Under the pieces are notes generated by a model that saw only the letters and a list, made by a program, of their open reading frames with translations, had not been told where the DNA came from and ran no database searches. From CAYLLD01 sp964425135 (GTDB taxonomy: Bacteria > Pseudomonadota > Alphaproteobacteria > Rhodobacterales > Rhodobacteraceae), in the NCBI GenBank assembly GCA_964425135.1, contig CAYRKW010000079.1:1-12660 (forward strand): 12,660 nucleotides of DNA. Direction: 5' to 3'. The position numbers were made by a program, and so were the translations under genes. Below, piece after piece: positions 5,767-12,660 of this stretch; the first letter of the stretch is position 1, and each line of letters opens with the position of its first letter.

Positions 5767-6653
5767 TGGCACACTCCGCCACAAAGACGTCTTACCAACG
5801 CGCCACGGGCGAGCGCGGCCGCAAACGCAACTTCCCGCGCCTGGGCGGCTACGCCACCCACGCAGTGATGATTTTCGGTTTGATCGTAACTGTTTTCCCG
5901 TTTGTCTGGGTCGCCTTGATGGCCACCCATTCCCGGTCCGAAATCTTTTCTTCGCCGCCACCGTTTTGGCTCGGAGACGATTTGACCGAAAACTACGCCA
6001 ACCTGTTGGACGTGATGCCGTTCTGGAAGGTTTTGTTTAATTCGCTGTGGGTGGCTTCGGCTGGCACAATCGGGGCGGTTTTCTTCTGCTCAATGTGTGC
6101 CTACGGTTTTTTTGCCTACGACTTCAAAGGCAAGAACATCATCTTCGGCATCATGGTTGCGTCGATGATGGTGCCGCCGGTTCTGGGGCTGATCCCGTTC
6201 TTCCTGACCGTACAGTTCCTGGGCATTCTGGATACCCATCTGGCAATCTGGCTGCCGGGGGTTGCGAACGCCTTTGGCATCTTCCTGATCCGGCAATACA
6301 TGGTGCAGTCCATTTCCAGAGAATTGTTGGACGCAGCCAAAGTCGATGGTGCCTCGGACTTCCGTATTTTCTGGTCCATCGTTTTGCCTTTGATCAAACC
6401 TGCTTTGGCAACCTTGGGCATCGTGATGTTCATTGGGCTTTGGAACAACTTCCTGACACCACTGATTGTGCTGTCTTCGCCCGACAAATATGTTCTGACG
6501 CTGGCGCTTCGTTCGGTGCAGTCCATCGCAAACTCGCCTTGGGGCGCTATCATGCTGGGAACCTTCCTTTCCATGCTGCCGCTTCTGATCGCGTTCATGT
6601 TCTTCTCTCGACAAATGATGGCAGGCCTGACGGCAGGCGCTGTGAAAGGATAA
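5766..6653 (+). CDS. ABC sugar transporter inner-membrane permease (MalG type)
   Basis: This 295-residue protein is the second permease subunit, partner of the gene immediately upstream. The start ATG shares its A with the TAA stop of that gene. The first membrane segment is about 31-52, with a periplasmic stretch about 55-88, and more segments near 90-115, 124-150, 158-176, 212-232 and 262-282. The EAA loop is at 186-208 (ELLDAAKVDG then VLPL). The size and the conserved SSPPPFWLG and MVPP features fit the MalG branch of the CUT1 carbohydrate transporter family. The gene ends with AAAGGA (6645-6650), which is the ribosome site of the following GH1 gene. Confidence 0.92.
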   Translation: MAHSATKTSYQRATGERGRKRNFPRLGGYATHAVMIFGLIVTVFPFVWVALMATHSRSEIFSSPPPFWLGDDLTENYANLLDVMPFWKVLFNSLWVASAGTIGAVFFCSMCAYGFFAYDFKGKNIIFGIMVASMMVPPVLGLIPFFLTVQFLGILDTHLAIWLPGVANAFGIFLIRQYMVQSISRELLDAAKVDGASDFRIFWSIVLPLIKPALATLGIVMFIGLWNNFLTPLIVLSSPDKYVLTLALRSVQSIANSPWGAIMLGTFLSMLPLLIAFMFFSRQMMAGLTAGAVKG

Positions 6654-6657
6654 ATCT

Positions 6658-8106
6658 GTGACTCAAAACCCAAAGCTTGACCCCGCCTCTGTTGCAGCGC
6701 GCTTTCCCCGTGACTTTACGTGGGGCGTGGCGACCGCAAGCTATCAGATCGAAGGGGCCACCAAAGCCGACGGTCGCGGTCCGTGCATCTGGGATGCGTT
6801 TTCAAACATGCCTGGACGTGTGTACCAAGGACATAACGGCGACATTGCCTGCGATCATTACAACCGCTGGGAAAGCGATCTGGACCTGATCGCCAGCATG
6901 GGCGTTGACGCCTACCGCTTTTCCATCGCCTGGCCGCGTATCCTGCCGCAGGGACGTGGCGAGGTGAACACAAAGGGGCTCGACTTCTATGACCGCCTGA
7001 TTGACGGCATGGTTGCACGGGGCCTGAAGGTTTTTCCAACCCTGTACCATTGGGACCTCCCACTTGCCCTTGCAGGGTATGGCGGCTGGACAGACCGCGA
7101 CACCGCGGATGCCTTTGCCGAATACACCACCCATGTGGTGAAACGACTGGGGGACCGGATCGACGCACTGGCCACATTGAATGAGCCGTGGTGTTCGACA
7201 TACCTTGGCCATTGGATCGGCAAACATGCCCCTGGTGAGCGGTCCATCGACGCGGCTCTCGCTGCGGTGCATGTGACCAATCTGGCCCATGGGCTGAGCG
7301 TGCAGGCCGCACGCGCGGAACGTTCCGATTTGCCGATGGGCATCGTGATCAACGCGCAGTCGATCTTTGCCGCGAGCGACAAGGAAGAAGACAAAGCCGC
7401 TGCTGAGCGCGCGTTCCAGTTCCACAACGGTGTGTTCTTTGGTCCGATCTTCAACGGCGCTTATGACGCAGAGTTTGAGGCCGCCTTGGGCGACAAGCTC
7501 CGCGTGCAGGATGGAGACATGGACATCATCAAGCAGCCGCTGGATTGGTGGGGCTTCAACTACTACTTCCCGGCGATGGTCAAGCACGACCCTGAAAAGA
7601 AGGCAGATCTGACCGGCGTTGGCGCCATGGGGTCTTTTGACACCGAAGCTGATCCCGCGTCAGAATTTTTAGCGCTGAAGGCGGTGTCCGCGAGCGGATC
7701 TGACGCCCGCACAGACATCGGTTGGGAAATGCGTGCAGATGGGATCTCGCATCTGCTGACACAGGTCTACGAGCGTTACAACAACCTGCCGGAGGTGTTC
7801 ATTACTGAAAACGGCGCTTGCTATAACATGGGACCTGATGCGAACGGCGTTGTCGACGATCAGCCGCGTCTTGACTACATCGCAGACCACCTCAGCGCGC
7901 TGGCTGGAAGTATCGAAGAAGGTATCCCGCTAAAGGGCTATTTCGCATGGAGTCTGATGGATAATTTCGAATGGGCGGAAGGGTACAAAATGCGCTTCGG
8001 CCTGGTCCATGTGGACTATGAAACTCAAGAACGCACCATCAAGGCCAGCGGCCATTGGTATGCGGACGTTGCACGCGCGCACGACAGCGCACAGACAGAG
8101 GCTTAG
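6658..8106 (+). CDS. Cytoplasmic GH1 beta-glucosidase
   Basis: This 482-residue retaining glycosidase removes beta-linked glucose (possibly also fucose or galactose) from imported oligosaccharides. The fold is a single GH1 TIM barrel of normal length. Visible motifs are the N-terminal FTWGVATASYQIEG (20-33, with Q30 a sugar-binding residue), H131, TLNEPW (173-178, acid/base E176), WGFNYY (298-303), ITENGA (382-387, nucleophile E384) and WSLMDNFEW (431-439). E438/W439 in the last motif argue for non-phosphorylated substrates, consistent with an ABC importer rather than a phosphotransferase system. There is no signal peptide. The GTG start at 6658 is 7 nt after AAAGGA and 4 nt after the permease stop, so it is translationally coupled. 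Family and reaction class are secure; substrate chain length and linkage are not. Confidence 0.94.
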   Translation: MTQNPKLDPASVAARFPRDFTWGVATASYQIEGATKADGRGPCIWDAFSNMPGRVYQGHNGDIACDHYNRWESDLDLIASMGVDAYRFSIAWPRILPQGRGEVNTKGLDFYDRLIDGMVARGLKVFPTLYHWDLPLALAGYGGWTDRDTADAFAEYTTHVVKRLGDRIDALATLNEPWCSTYLGHWIGKHAPGERSIDAALAAVHVTNLAHGLSVQAARAERSDLPMGIVINAQSIFAASDKEEDKAAAERAFQFHNGVFFGPIFNGAYDAEFEAALGDKLRVQDGDMDIIKQPLDWWGFNYYFPAMVKHDPEKKADLTGVGAMGSFDTEADPASEFLALKAVSASGSDARTDIGWEMRADGISHLLTQVYERYNNLPEVFITENGACYNMGPDANGVVDDQPRLDYIADHLSALAGSIEEGIPLKGYFAWSLMDNFEWAEGYKMRFGLVHVDYETQERTIKASGHWYADVARAHDSAQTEA

Positions 8107-8111
8107 GGGTA

Positions 8112-9173
8112 ATGGCATCCGTCGAAATCGTTAACCTTTCGAAGTCTTTTGGTGATGTTGAAGTCCTTCACGACCTGAACCTCAAAGTTGAAGATGGCGA
8201 ATTTGTTGCTCTTGTTGGGCCATCAGGCTGCGGAAAATCGACGCTATTGCGGATCCTCGCTGGCTTGGACGAGGCGTCCGGCGGCGAGATTGTCATGAAC
8301 AACGAAATCGTCAATGATCTCAATCCGCGCGAGCGCAACATTGCAATGGTGTTCCAATCCTACGCCTTGTATCCGCATATGACTGTCGAAGAGAACATCG
8401 GCTTCAACTTGCGCATTTCCGGTGTGTCGAAAGATGAACGGCGCGGGCGCGCGCGGGAAGCTGCCGACATGCTTGGTCTGACGGATTTGCTGGATCGCAA
8501 GCCCTCGCAGCTCTCTGGTGGTCAACGTCAGCGTGTGGCCATGGGCCGTGCGATTGTACGCAACCCGGACGCGTTCCTGTTCGACGAGCCCCTGTCTAAT
8601 CTTGATGCCAAACTGCGTTCGGAAATGCGGGACGAAATCAAGCGTCTGCACCACAAGGTCAAAACAACATCCATCTATGTGACTCATGACCAAATCGAAG
8701 CGATGACGTTGGCGGACCGGGTCGTCATCCTGAAAGACGGTGTCATTCAGCAGATTGGCACCCCGTCTGATCTGTACCTAAATCCGGCCAACAGCTTTGT
8801 GGCAGGTTTTATTGGCTCACCCGCGATGAACTTTGTCGATGCGACGCTTGAGCAGACTGACGGTCAGACCTTTGCAAAGCTGGACGATGGCACGCGTCTG
8901 AAAGTCTCCAAAGCTACAGAGGGTTTGGGAGGCGAGGTCCAGCTTGGTTTGCGTCCCGAGCACCTCGATCTGGCGTCCGAAACTGCTGAAAACAGCATAT
9001 CGGGTTCGGTTGACATGCTGGAGCCGACTGGCGCTGTGAACCATCTGAAGATCAGGATTGCCGGCAAACAACTGACTGTTGTGGATGACACATTGGCCGA
9101 ACTTACCTTGGACCAGTCCGTGACGCTGTCGATTGCACCAGACTATATCCACGTCTTCCAAAAGGAGGCGTGA
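8112..9173 (+). CDS. ABC sugar importer ATP-binding protein (MalK/UgpC type)
   Basis: This 353-residue ATPase energises the importer by binding the EAA loops of the two permeases at the cytoplasmic membrane face. The nucleotide-binding domain (about 1-235) shows Walker A GPSGCGKST (36-44), Q-loop Q82, signature LSGGQRQR (134-141), Walker B FLFDEP (155-160), D-loop SNLD and switch H192. GSPAMNF (235-241) then leads into a C-terminal TOBE/OB-type regulatory domain (about 242-353), the MalK/UgpC/MsmK arrangement. All catalytic residues are present. The ATG at 8112 follows AGGGG, 5 nt after the GH1 stop. An in-frame start further upstream at 8055 lies inside the GH1 gene and is not supported. Placement of the ATPase gene between two glycosidase genes, away from the permeases, resembles agl-type operons. 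Confidence 0.94.
   Translation: MASVEIVNLSKSFGDVEVLHDLNLKVEDGEFVALVGPSGCGKSTLLRILAGLDEASGGEIVMNNEIVNDLNPRERNIAMVFQSYALYPHMTVEENIGFNLRISGVSKDERRGRAREAADMLGLTDLLDRKPSQLSGGQRQRVAMGRAIVRNPDAFLFDEPLSNLDAKLRSEMRDEIKRLHHKVKTTSIYVTHDQIEAMTLADRVVILKDGVIQQIGTPSDLYLNPANSFVAGFIGSPAMNFVDATLEQTDGQTFAKLDDGTRLKVSKATEGLGGEVQLGLRPEHLDLASETAENSISGSVDMLEPTGAVNHLKIRIAGKQLTVVDDTLAELTLDQSVTLSIAPDYIHVFQKEA
9162..9168 (+). promoter_or_regulatory. Consensus ribosome binding site of the GH3 gene
   Basis: AAGGAGG, a full Shine-Dalgarno match, sits inside the last codons of the ATPase gene, 9 nt before the ATG at 9178. It fixes the GH3 start at 9178 over the upstream in-frame ATG at 9133, which would overlap the ATPase gene by 41 bases. 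Confidence 0.8.
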
Positions 9174-9177
9174 ACCG

Positions 9178-11562
9178 ATGTCCTATAAAGATCCGTCTGC
9201 ACCGATTGCCAAGCGTGTTGAAGATCTGCTGTCGCAGATGACATTGCCGGAAAAGCTGGCGCAAATGCATGCGCTTTGGCTGGTGTTGTCCGAGGATGGT
9301 ATGCACAAAATGCGGCCCGACGCCTCCAACGACTTTTCAACAGGTGATCCTGAAAAGGTGAAGCGGTTGTTTGTCAATGGATTGGGTCAAATCACGCGGC
9401 CTTTGGGCACCATCGGTGTTGACCCGGCTAAGGGCGTACGCGCCCTCAATCGCTTTCAGCGCGATATCGTTGAGGGGACGCGCCTTGGTATCCCTGTCAT
9501 GTCGCATGAAGAATGCCTTTCGGGCCTTATGGCGCAAGGCGCGACGCTTTTTCCGACACCTTTATCAATGGCAGGCACATGGAACCCTGACCTGATTGAA
9601 AAGGTCGGACGGGCCATCGGCGCTGAATGCCGCTCGATCGGCTGTCATCAAGGCCTAGCACCGGTTCTTGATGTGTCTCGTGATGCCCGCTGGGGCCGGA
9701 CAGAGGAGTGCTTTGCCGAAGACCCTTACCTGACGGGCGTCTTTGCAACGCGCTATGTGCGCGGCCTGCAAGGCGAAGATCGCCAGATCCTCGCAACGCT
9801 CAAACACTATGTCGGTCATTCCGCCAGCGAAGGCGGGCGCAACCACGCGCCTGTTCACCTTGGCCCGCGCGAGCTGGCCGATGATTTCATGCTGCCGTTT
9901 GAAATGACCGTCAAGGGCGCGAATGCGGGTTCCATCATGCCAGCCTACCATGACATTGACGGCGAGCCACTCCACGCCTCGCGCCATATGCTGACGGAGG
10001 TGTTGCGCGACCAATGGGGCTTTGATGGGCTGATCGTCGCCGACTATATTGGTGTCACGCTGCTTGCCACCCATCACGCCATTGCTGATGACAAAGGCGA
10101 GGCGGCCGCCATCGCTTTCAAAGCCGGGCTTGATGTGGAACTGCCGTCGAATGAATGCACGCCTGATCTTGCAACAGCGCTGGAACGCGGTCAGATCACG
10201 ATGGGCGAGGTTGACGAAATCGTCCGGCGCATCCTGACCGAGAAATTCCGTATCGGCCTGTTTGAAAATCCCTATGCCGACGAAGGGGCCATTGCCCTGC
10301 GGACGCCAGAGGCTCTGGCCCTCGCGCGCGAGGTTGCGACGCAAGGCACGACCCTGCTTGAGAACAACGGCGTTCTGCCTTTGGCAAGCGCCGCCAAGCT
10401 CGCCGTCATCGGCCCCACGGCAAATGATCCGCTGGCATTGCTGGGCGATTATGCGTTTCCTGTGCATCTGATCAACAGCGATGCCACGACCGACACGGCC
10501 CACGTGATTACCCCCCTTGAGGGTTTGCGCTTGGCACTTGGCAAGGACCGCGTGAGCTTTGCGCAAGGCTGTTATATCCTTGAAACACGCGGTTCCGGCA
10601 CGCCTGTGTTCCCGGGCGATATGGCCGACCACGCCAGCCTGATGCTGAATTCACCGGTCTCGACCCGCACCGACCTTATCGCGGACGCTGTGAATGCCGC
10701 GGCGGCCGCCGATGTGGCAGTCCTGTGTTTGGGCGATCTGTCGGGCATTTTCCAAACCGGAACTGTTGGTGAAGGGTCGGACGTCGACAGTCTCGACCTG
10801 CCGGGTGTGCAGCAACAGCTGCTGAACGCAGTGCTGGACACTGGCACGCCTGTCGTTGTGGTGCTGTCCAGCGGGCGGCCCTATAACCTTGGCGGTCGCG
10901 AAAAGGACATCGCGGCTTATGTGATGACCCACTTTAGTGGTGAGCAGGGTGGTCACGCGCTGGCGGATGTGCTGACCGGTGCGGCAGACCCATCGGGTCG
11001 GCTGACGATTTCTGTGCCGCGCAGCGCGGGCGCATGCCCGTATCACTACAACCACAAGTTCAAAAGTGCAGGCACCCCGATCGCCCGCCATTTTGGCAGC
11101 GACTATCCCTTTGGTCACGGCCTGTCCTACACGACGTTTGCATACAGCGATCTTAAGCTGGTATCTTCGGAGATACCGGTCGAAGGTGGCGATGTCATCT
11201 TGTCGTTTACCGTGGCAAACAGCGGTCCACGGTCTGGTGTTGAAATTCCCCAGATCTATGTCCGGGATACGGTCGCATCGCTGGTGCGCCCGATCAAAGA
11301 GCTTAAGGGCTTTGGTCGTGTAAAACTGGCTTCGGGCGAGAAGGCAACCATAACCTGTAAGCTGCCAACGGATATGCTTAATTTCACCGGATCCGATGGG
11401 ACACGATTGGTCGAACCGGGCCAGTTTGAAATCATGGTCGGTGCCTCAAGCGACAACATTCAGCTCTCAACGACCGTAAACCTGGAAGGTGTAGCGCACC
11501 ATTTGCCACAAAACTGGCGTATGAATAGCCATGTAGAGATCGCAAGGTCACTTGGCCTATAG
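9178..11562 (+). CDS. Cytoplasmic GH3 beta-glucosidase / exo-beta-glycosidase
   Basis: This 794-residue retaining exo-glycosidase probably hydrolyses imported beta-gluco-oligosaccharides from the non-reducing end. Domain order is an N-terminal TIM barrel (about 1-365), an alpha/beta sandwich domain (about 385-620) and a C-terminal fibronectin type III-like domain (about 660-775, with KELKGFGRVKLASGE). The barrel carries HEE at 110-112, SRDARWGR at 167-174, the KH pair at 209-210, and the nucleophile loop GLIVADYIGV with D289. The second domain carries GEGSD near 531-535, where E532 is the likely acid/base, followed by LDLPGVQQ. ARWGRTEECFAEDPYL and DYIGV resemble the branch that also includes beta-xylosidases, so xylosidase or mixed activity is possible. 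No signal peptide is present, placing it in the cytoplasm beside GH1. It is the last gene of the array, 4 nt after the ATPase. Confidence 0.93.
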   Translation: MSYKDPSAPIAKRVEDLLSQMTLPEKLAQMHALWLVLSEDGMHKMRPDASNDFSTGDPEKVKRLFVNGLGQITRPLGTIGVDPAKGVRALNRFQRDIVEGTRLGIPVMSHEECLSGLMAQGATLFPTPLSMAGTWNPDLIEKVGRAIGAECRSIGCHQGLAPVLDVSRDARWGRTEECFAEDPYLTGVFATRYVRGLQGEDRQILATLKHYVGHSASEGGRNHAPVHLGPRELADDFMLPFEMTVKGANAGSIMPAYHDIDGEPLHASRHMLTEVLRDQWGFDGLIVADYIGVTLLATHHAIADDKGEAAAIAFKAGLDVELPSNECTPDLATALERGQITMGEVDEIVRRILTEKFRIGLFENPYADEGAIALRTPEALALAREVATQGTTLLENNGVLPLASAAKLAVIGPTANDPLALLGDYAFPVHLINSDATTDTAHVITPLEGLRLALGKDRVSFAQGCYILETRGSGTPVFPGDMADHASLMLNSPVSTRTDLIADAVNAAAAADVAVLCLGDLSGIFQTGTVGEGSDVDSLDLPGVQQQLLNAVLDTGTPVVVVLSSGRPYNLGGREKDIAAYVMTHFSGEQGGHALADVLTGAADPSGRLTISVPRSAGACPYHYNHKFKSAGTPIARHFGSDYPFGHGLSYTTFAYSDLKLVSSEIPVEGGDVILSFTVANSGPRSGVEIPQIYVRDTVASLVRPIKELKGFGRVKLASGEKATITCKLPTDMLNFTGSDGTRLVEPGQFEIMVGASSDNIQLSTTVNLEGVAHHLPQNWRMNSHVEIARSLGL

Positions 11563-11608
11563 AGCGCCGTCCTTGAAAGCTGAATCGACAGGATTCCCCT
11601 GAGGCTGA
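11563..11608. other. Convergent intergenic gap without a clear terminator
   Basis: These 46 bp separate the operon end from the convergent minus-strand gene. The best structure I see is a 5-bp stem, GAATC (11582-11586) with GATTC (11592-11596). It is too weak, and has no T-run on either strand, to be a convincing intrinsic terminator. Transcripts from both sides probably run into the facing gene or end by Rho. Confidence 0.5.
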
Positions 11609-12637
11609 TTATTGCGCCTGCGATGGCAAAAACAGTGCGGCATGACCCCATGCCTCCCCGGATTTTCCGTGAGGCCAGTTCTGATCGTTCAGAGAAATAT
11701 ACCCTGGCAGTGTTTCAGACCACAAAAACCCCGGACGTTTGCCTTGAAACTCACTGTCAAACGCAACTTTCCCAGATTTTGTATCGACCCGAAGCACCAT
11801 AAAGCCTTCTTCGCCACCAAACTCAGCGCCCATGATCAAACGGTTAGAGGTTGGGTCCTTTGCCAGCCAATGTGGATTGAACCCCTTTGGCATATCAAGC
11901 CGCATCACCTCGGTGGGTGCTTCTGGTTTGCTAAGGTCGAGCACCATGAGCTGACCCAGCTTTCCGATGGGTTGGAGCCAGTAGTTCCCCACAAGAACGG
12001 GTATCCCGCACGCACCCCGTATCTTTCCAGCTTTCTGTGCAGGTTCGGTTTCAATCGTGTACACCATTTTCAGCGAGGGCGTTTCAGACGCGATGTCCGT
12101 TAGATGGTAGAACGCACAGCCATAACTGTTGAAAAAGACCGAGCCATCTGCCAGCACACGCGGGCCAAACCCGGCAGATCGTGCGCCTTCGACCATAGTT
12201 CCGTCAGGAAGCGCGCCTTCGGGCAATTCCAGCGTATGACGCAGTGAAAAATCAGAGTAACTATAGATTTGGACGACATCGGCCCAGGTGCTTTCGACCA
12301 TCGGGGCACTTGTGACCACCATCTGCCCCTGCTCGGGCAGCAGCGCGAACGCATAGGGCCGCATGGCCTGTGTCAGACCGGGCGCTTGAGCTGAAACGGT
12401 TCGCAAAAGCGTCCCGTCAACAGCGTATTCGGCGATGCCGCCATGATCACCGGGATTGGCTCTTTCTGTATCATCAGGCCCTTTGCCTTCGCTTCGCAAA
12501 TACCCGACCAGACGTGTACCTGATGGCGTGCGCGTATAATCATGCGGAAACCGCAGTTCCTCAGGAGGTTGGACCTGATGCGTGATTTTGGGTGCCGTCG
12601 GTTCGGCGACATCCACAATAAAGGTGGTCTCGGGCAT
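11609..12637 (-). CDS. Beta-propeller-like protein, distantly like the SBP56 / methanethiol oxidase family
   Basis: This is 342 residues with repeated blade-like stretches, such as TTFIVDVAEPTAPKI (4-18), GQLMVLDLSKPEAP (228-241) and GFMVLRVDTKSGKVAF (278-293). These are typical of a seven-bladed propeller of the selenium-binding-protein/lactonase type. Histidines H32 (FPHDY), H65, H256 (FNPHWL), H323 and H332 are candidate metal ligands or active-site residues. I see no signal peptide or membrane segment. The first blade motif begins at residue 4, which is early for this kind of protein, and an in-frame TGA lies only 9 nt upstream of the ATG. The true N-terminus may therefore be missing, frameshifted, or outside the window. 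Its ribosome site is poor (GGA, 2 nt before the ATG). It faces the operon and has no evident link to sugar use. The fold call is moderate; the family name is tentative. Confidence 0.6.
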   Translation of the reverse strand: MPETTFIVDVAEPTAPKITHQVQPPEELRFPHDYTRTPSGTRLVGYLRSEGKGPDDTERANPGDHGGIAEYAVDGTLLRTVSAQAPGLTQAMRPYAFALLPEQGQMVVTSAPMVESTWADVVQIYSYSDFSLRHTLELPEGALPDGTMVEGARSAGFGPRVLADGSVFFNSYGCAFYHLTDIASETPSLKMVYTIETEPAQKAGKIRGACGIPVLVGNYWLQPIGKLGQLMVLDLSKPEAPTEVMRLDMPKGFNPHWLAKDPTSNRLIMGAEFGGEEGFMVLRVDTKSGKVAFDSEFQGKRPGFLWSETLPGYISLNDQNWPHGKSGEAWGHAALFLPSQAQ

Positions 12638-12660
12638 TGTCCGTCGTCAAAGTTTTTGGG

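Noticed and set aside
6802..7587. Minus-strand open frame (261 codons) opposite the GH1 gene
   Set aside because: Shadow frame; the translated sequence shows no family features, and the plus-strand GH1 motifs are unambiguous.
9133..9177. Upstream ATG (9133) as start of the GH3 gene
   Set aside because: It would overlap the ATPase gene, while a consensus ribosome site at 9162-9168 points to ATG 9178.
9655..10632. Minus-strand open frame (325 codons) opposite the GH3 gene
   Set aside because: Antisense to the GH3 barrel with intact motifs. The long frame is explained by high GC and biased codon use in the real gene.

Overview
The window holds a compact carbohydrate-utilisation locus. The genes point to uptake and breakdown of beta-glucosides or beta-glucan oligosaccharides. 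Protein style, gene order and moderately high GC suggest a marine-type alphaproteobacterium, most likely a Rhodobacterales (Roseobacter-like) genome. That assignment is an inference from overall character; no rRNA or other taxonomic marker is present.

Layout. A minus-strand gene (27-2258) encodes an exported family 9 glycoside hydrolase. A 131-bp divergent control region (2259-2389) follows. It carries a perfect 20-bp inverted repeat whose arms each contain a LacI-family type operator (TG-N4-CG-N4-CA). To the right is a plus-strand array that looks like one operon: LacI-family repressor (2390-3394), periplasmic sugar-binding protein (3442-4689), two MalF/MalG-type permeases (4753-5766 and 5766-6653), a cytoplasmic GH1 beta-glucosidase (6658-8106), a MalK/UgpC-type ATPase (8112-9173) and a cytoplasmic GH3 beta-glycosidase (9178-11562). 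From the first permease onward the genes overlap by 1 nt or sit within 5 nt of each other. The two larger gaps, before and after the binding-protein gene, both contain RNA hairpins. A convergent minus-strand gene (11609-12637) encodes a beta-propeller-like protein that does not obviously belong to the pathway, and its 5' end may be incomplete.

Working model. The GH9 enzyme cuts a beta-glucan outside the cytoplasm, most likely in the periplasm. The binding protein captures the oligosaccharides and the ABC transporter imports them. GH1 and GH3 hydrolyse them to monosaccharides. The LacI-type repressor probably binds the paired operators between the divergent transcription units and so controls the secreted enzyme, itself and the transporter operon together. 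The gene order (regulator, binding protein, permease, permease, glycosidase, ATPase) resembles the rhizobial alpha-glucoside agl operon, with the glycosidase replaced by GH1 and a GH3 gene added.

I saw no mobile element, tRNA, rRNA, CRISPR array or phage gene. All catalytic motifs checked are intact. The most distinctive signals are the symmetric double operator, the intercistronic hairpin behind the binding-protein gene, and the unassigned N-terminal domain of the GH9 enzyme. I do not see a system of a wholly unknown kind.
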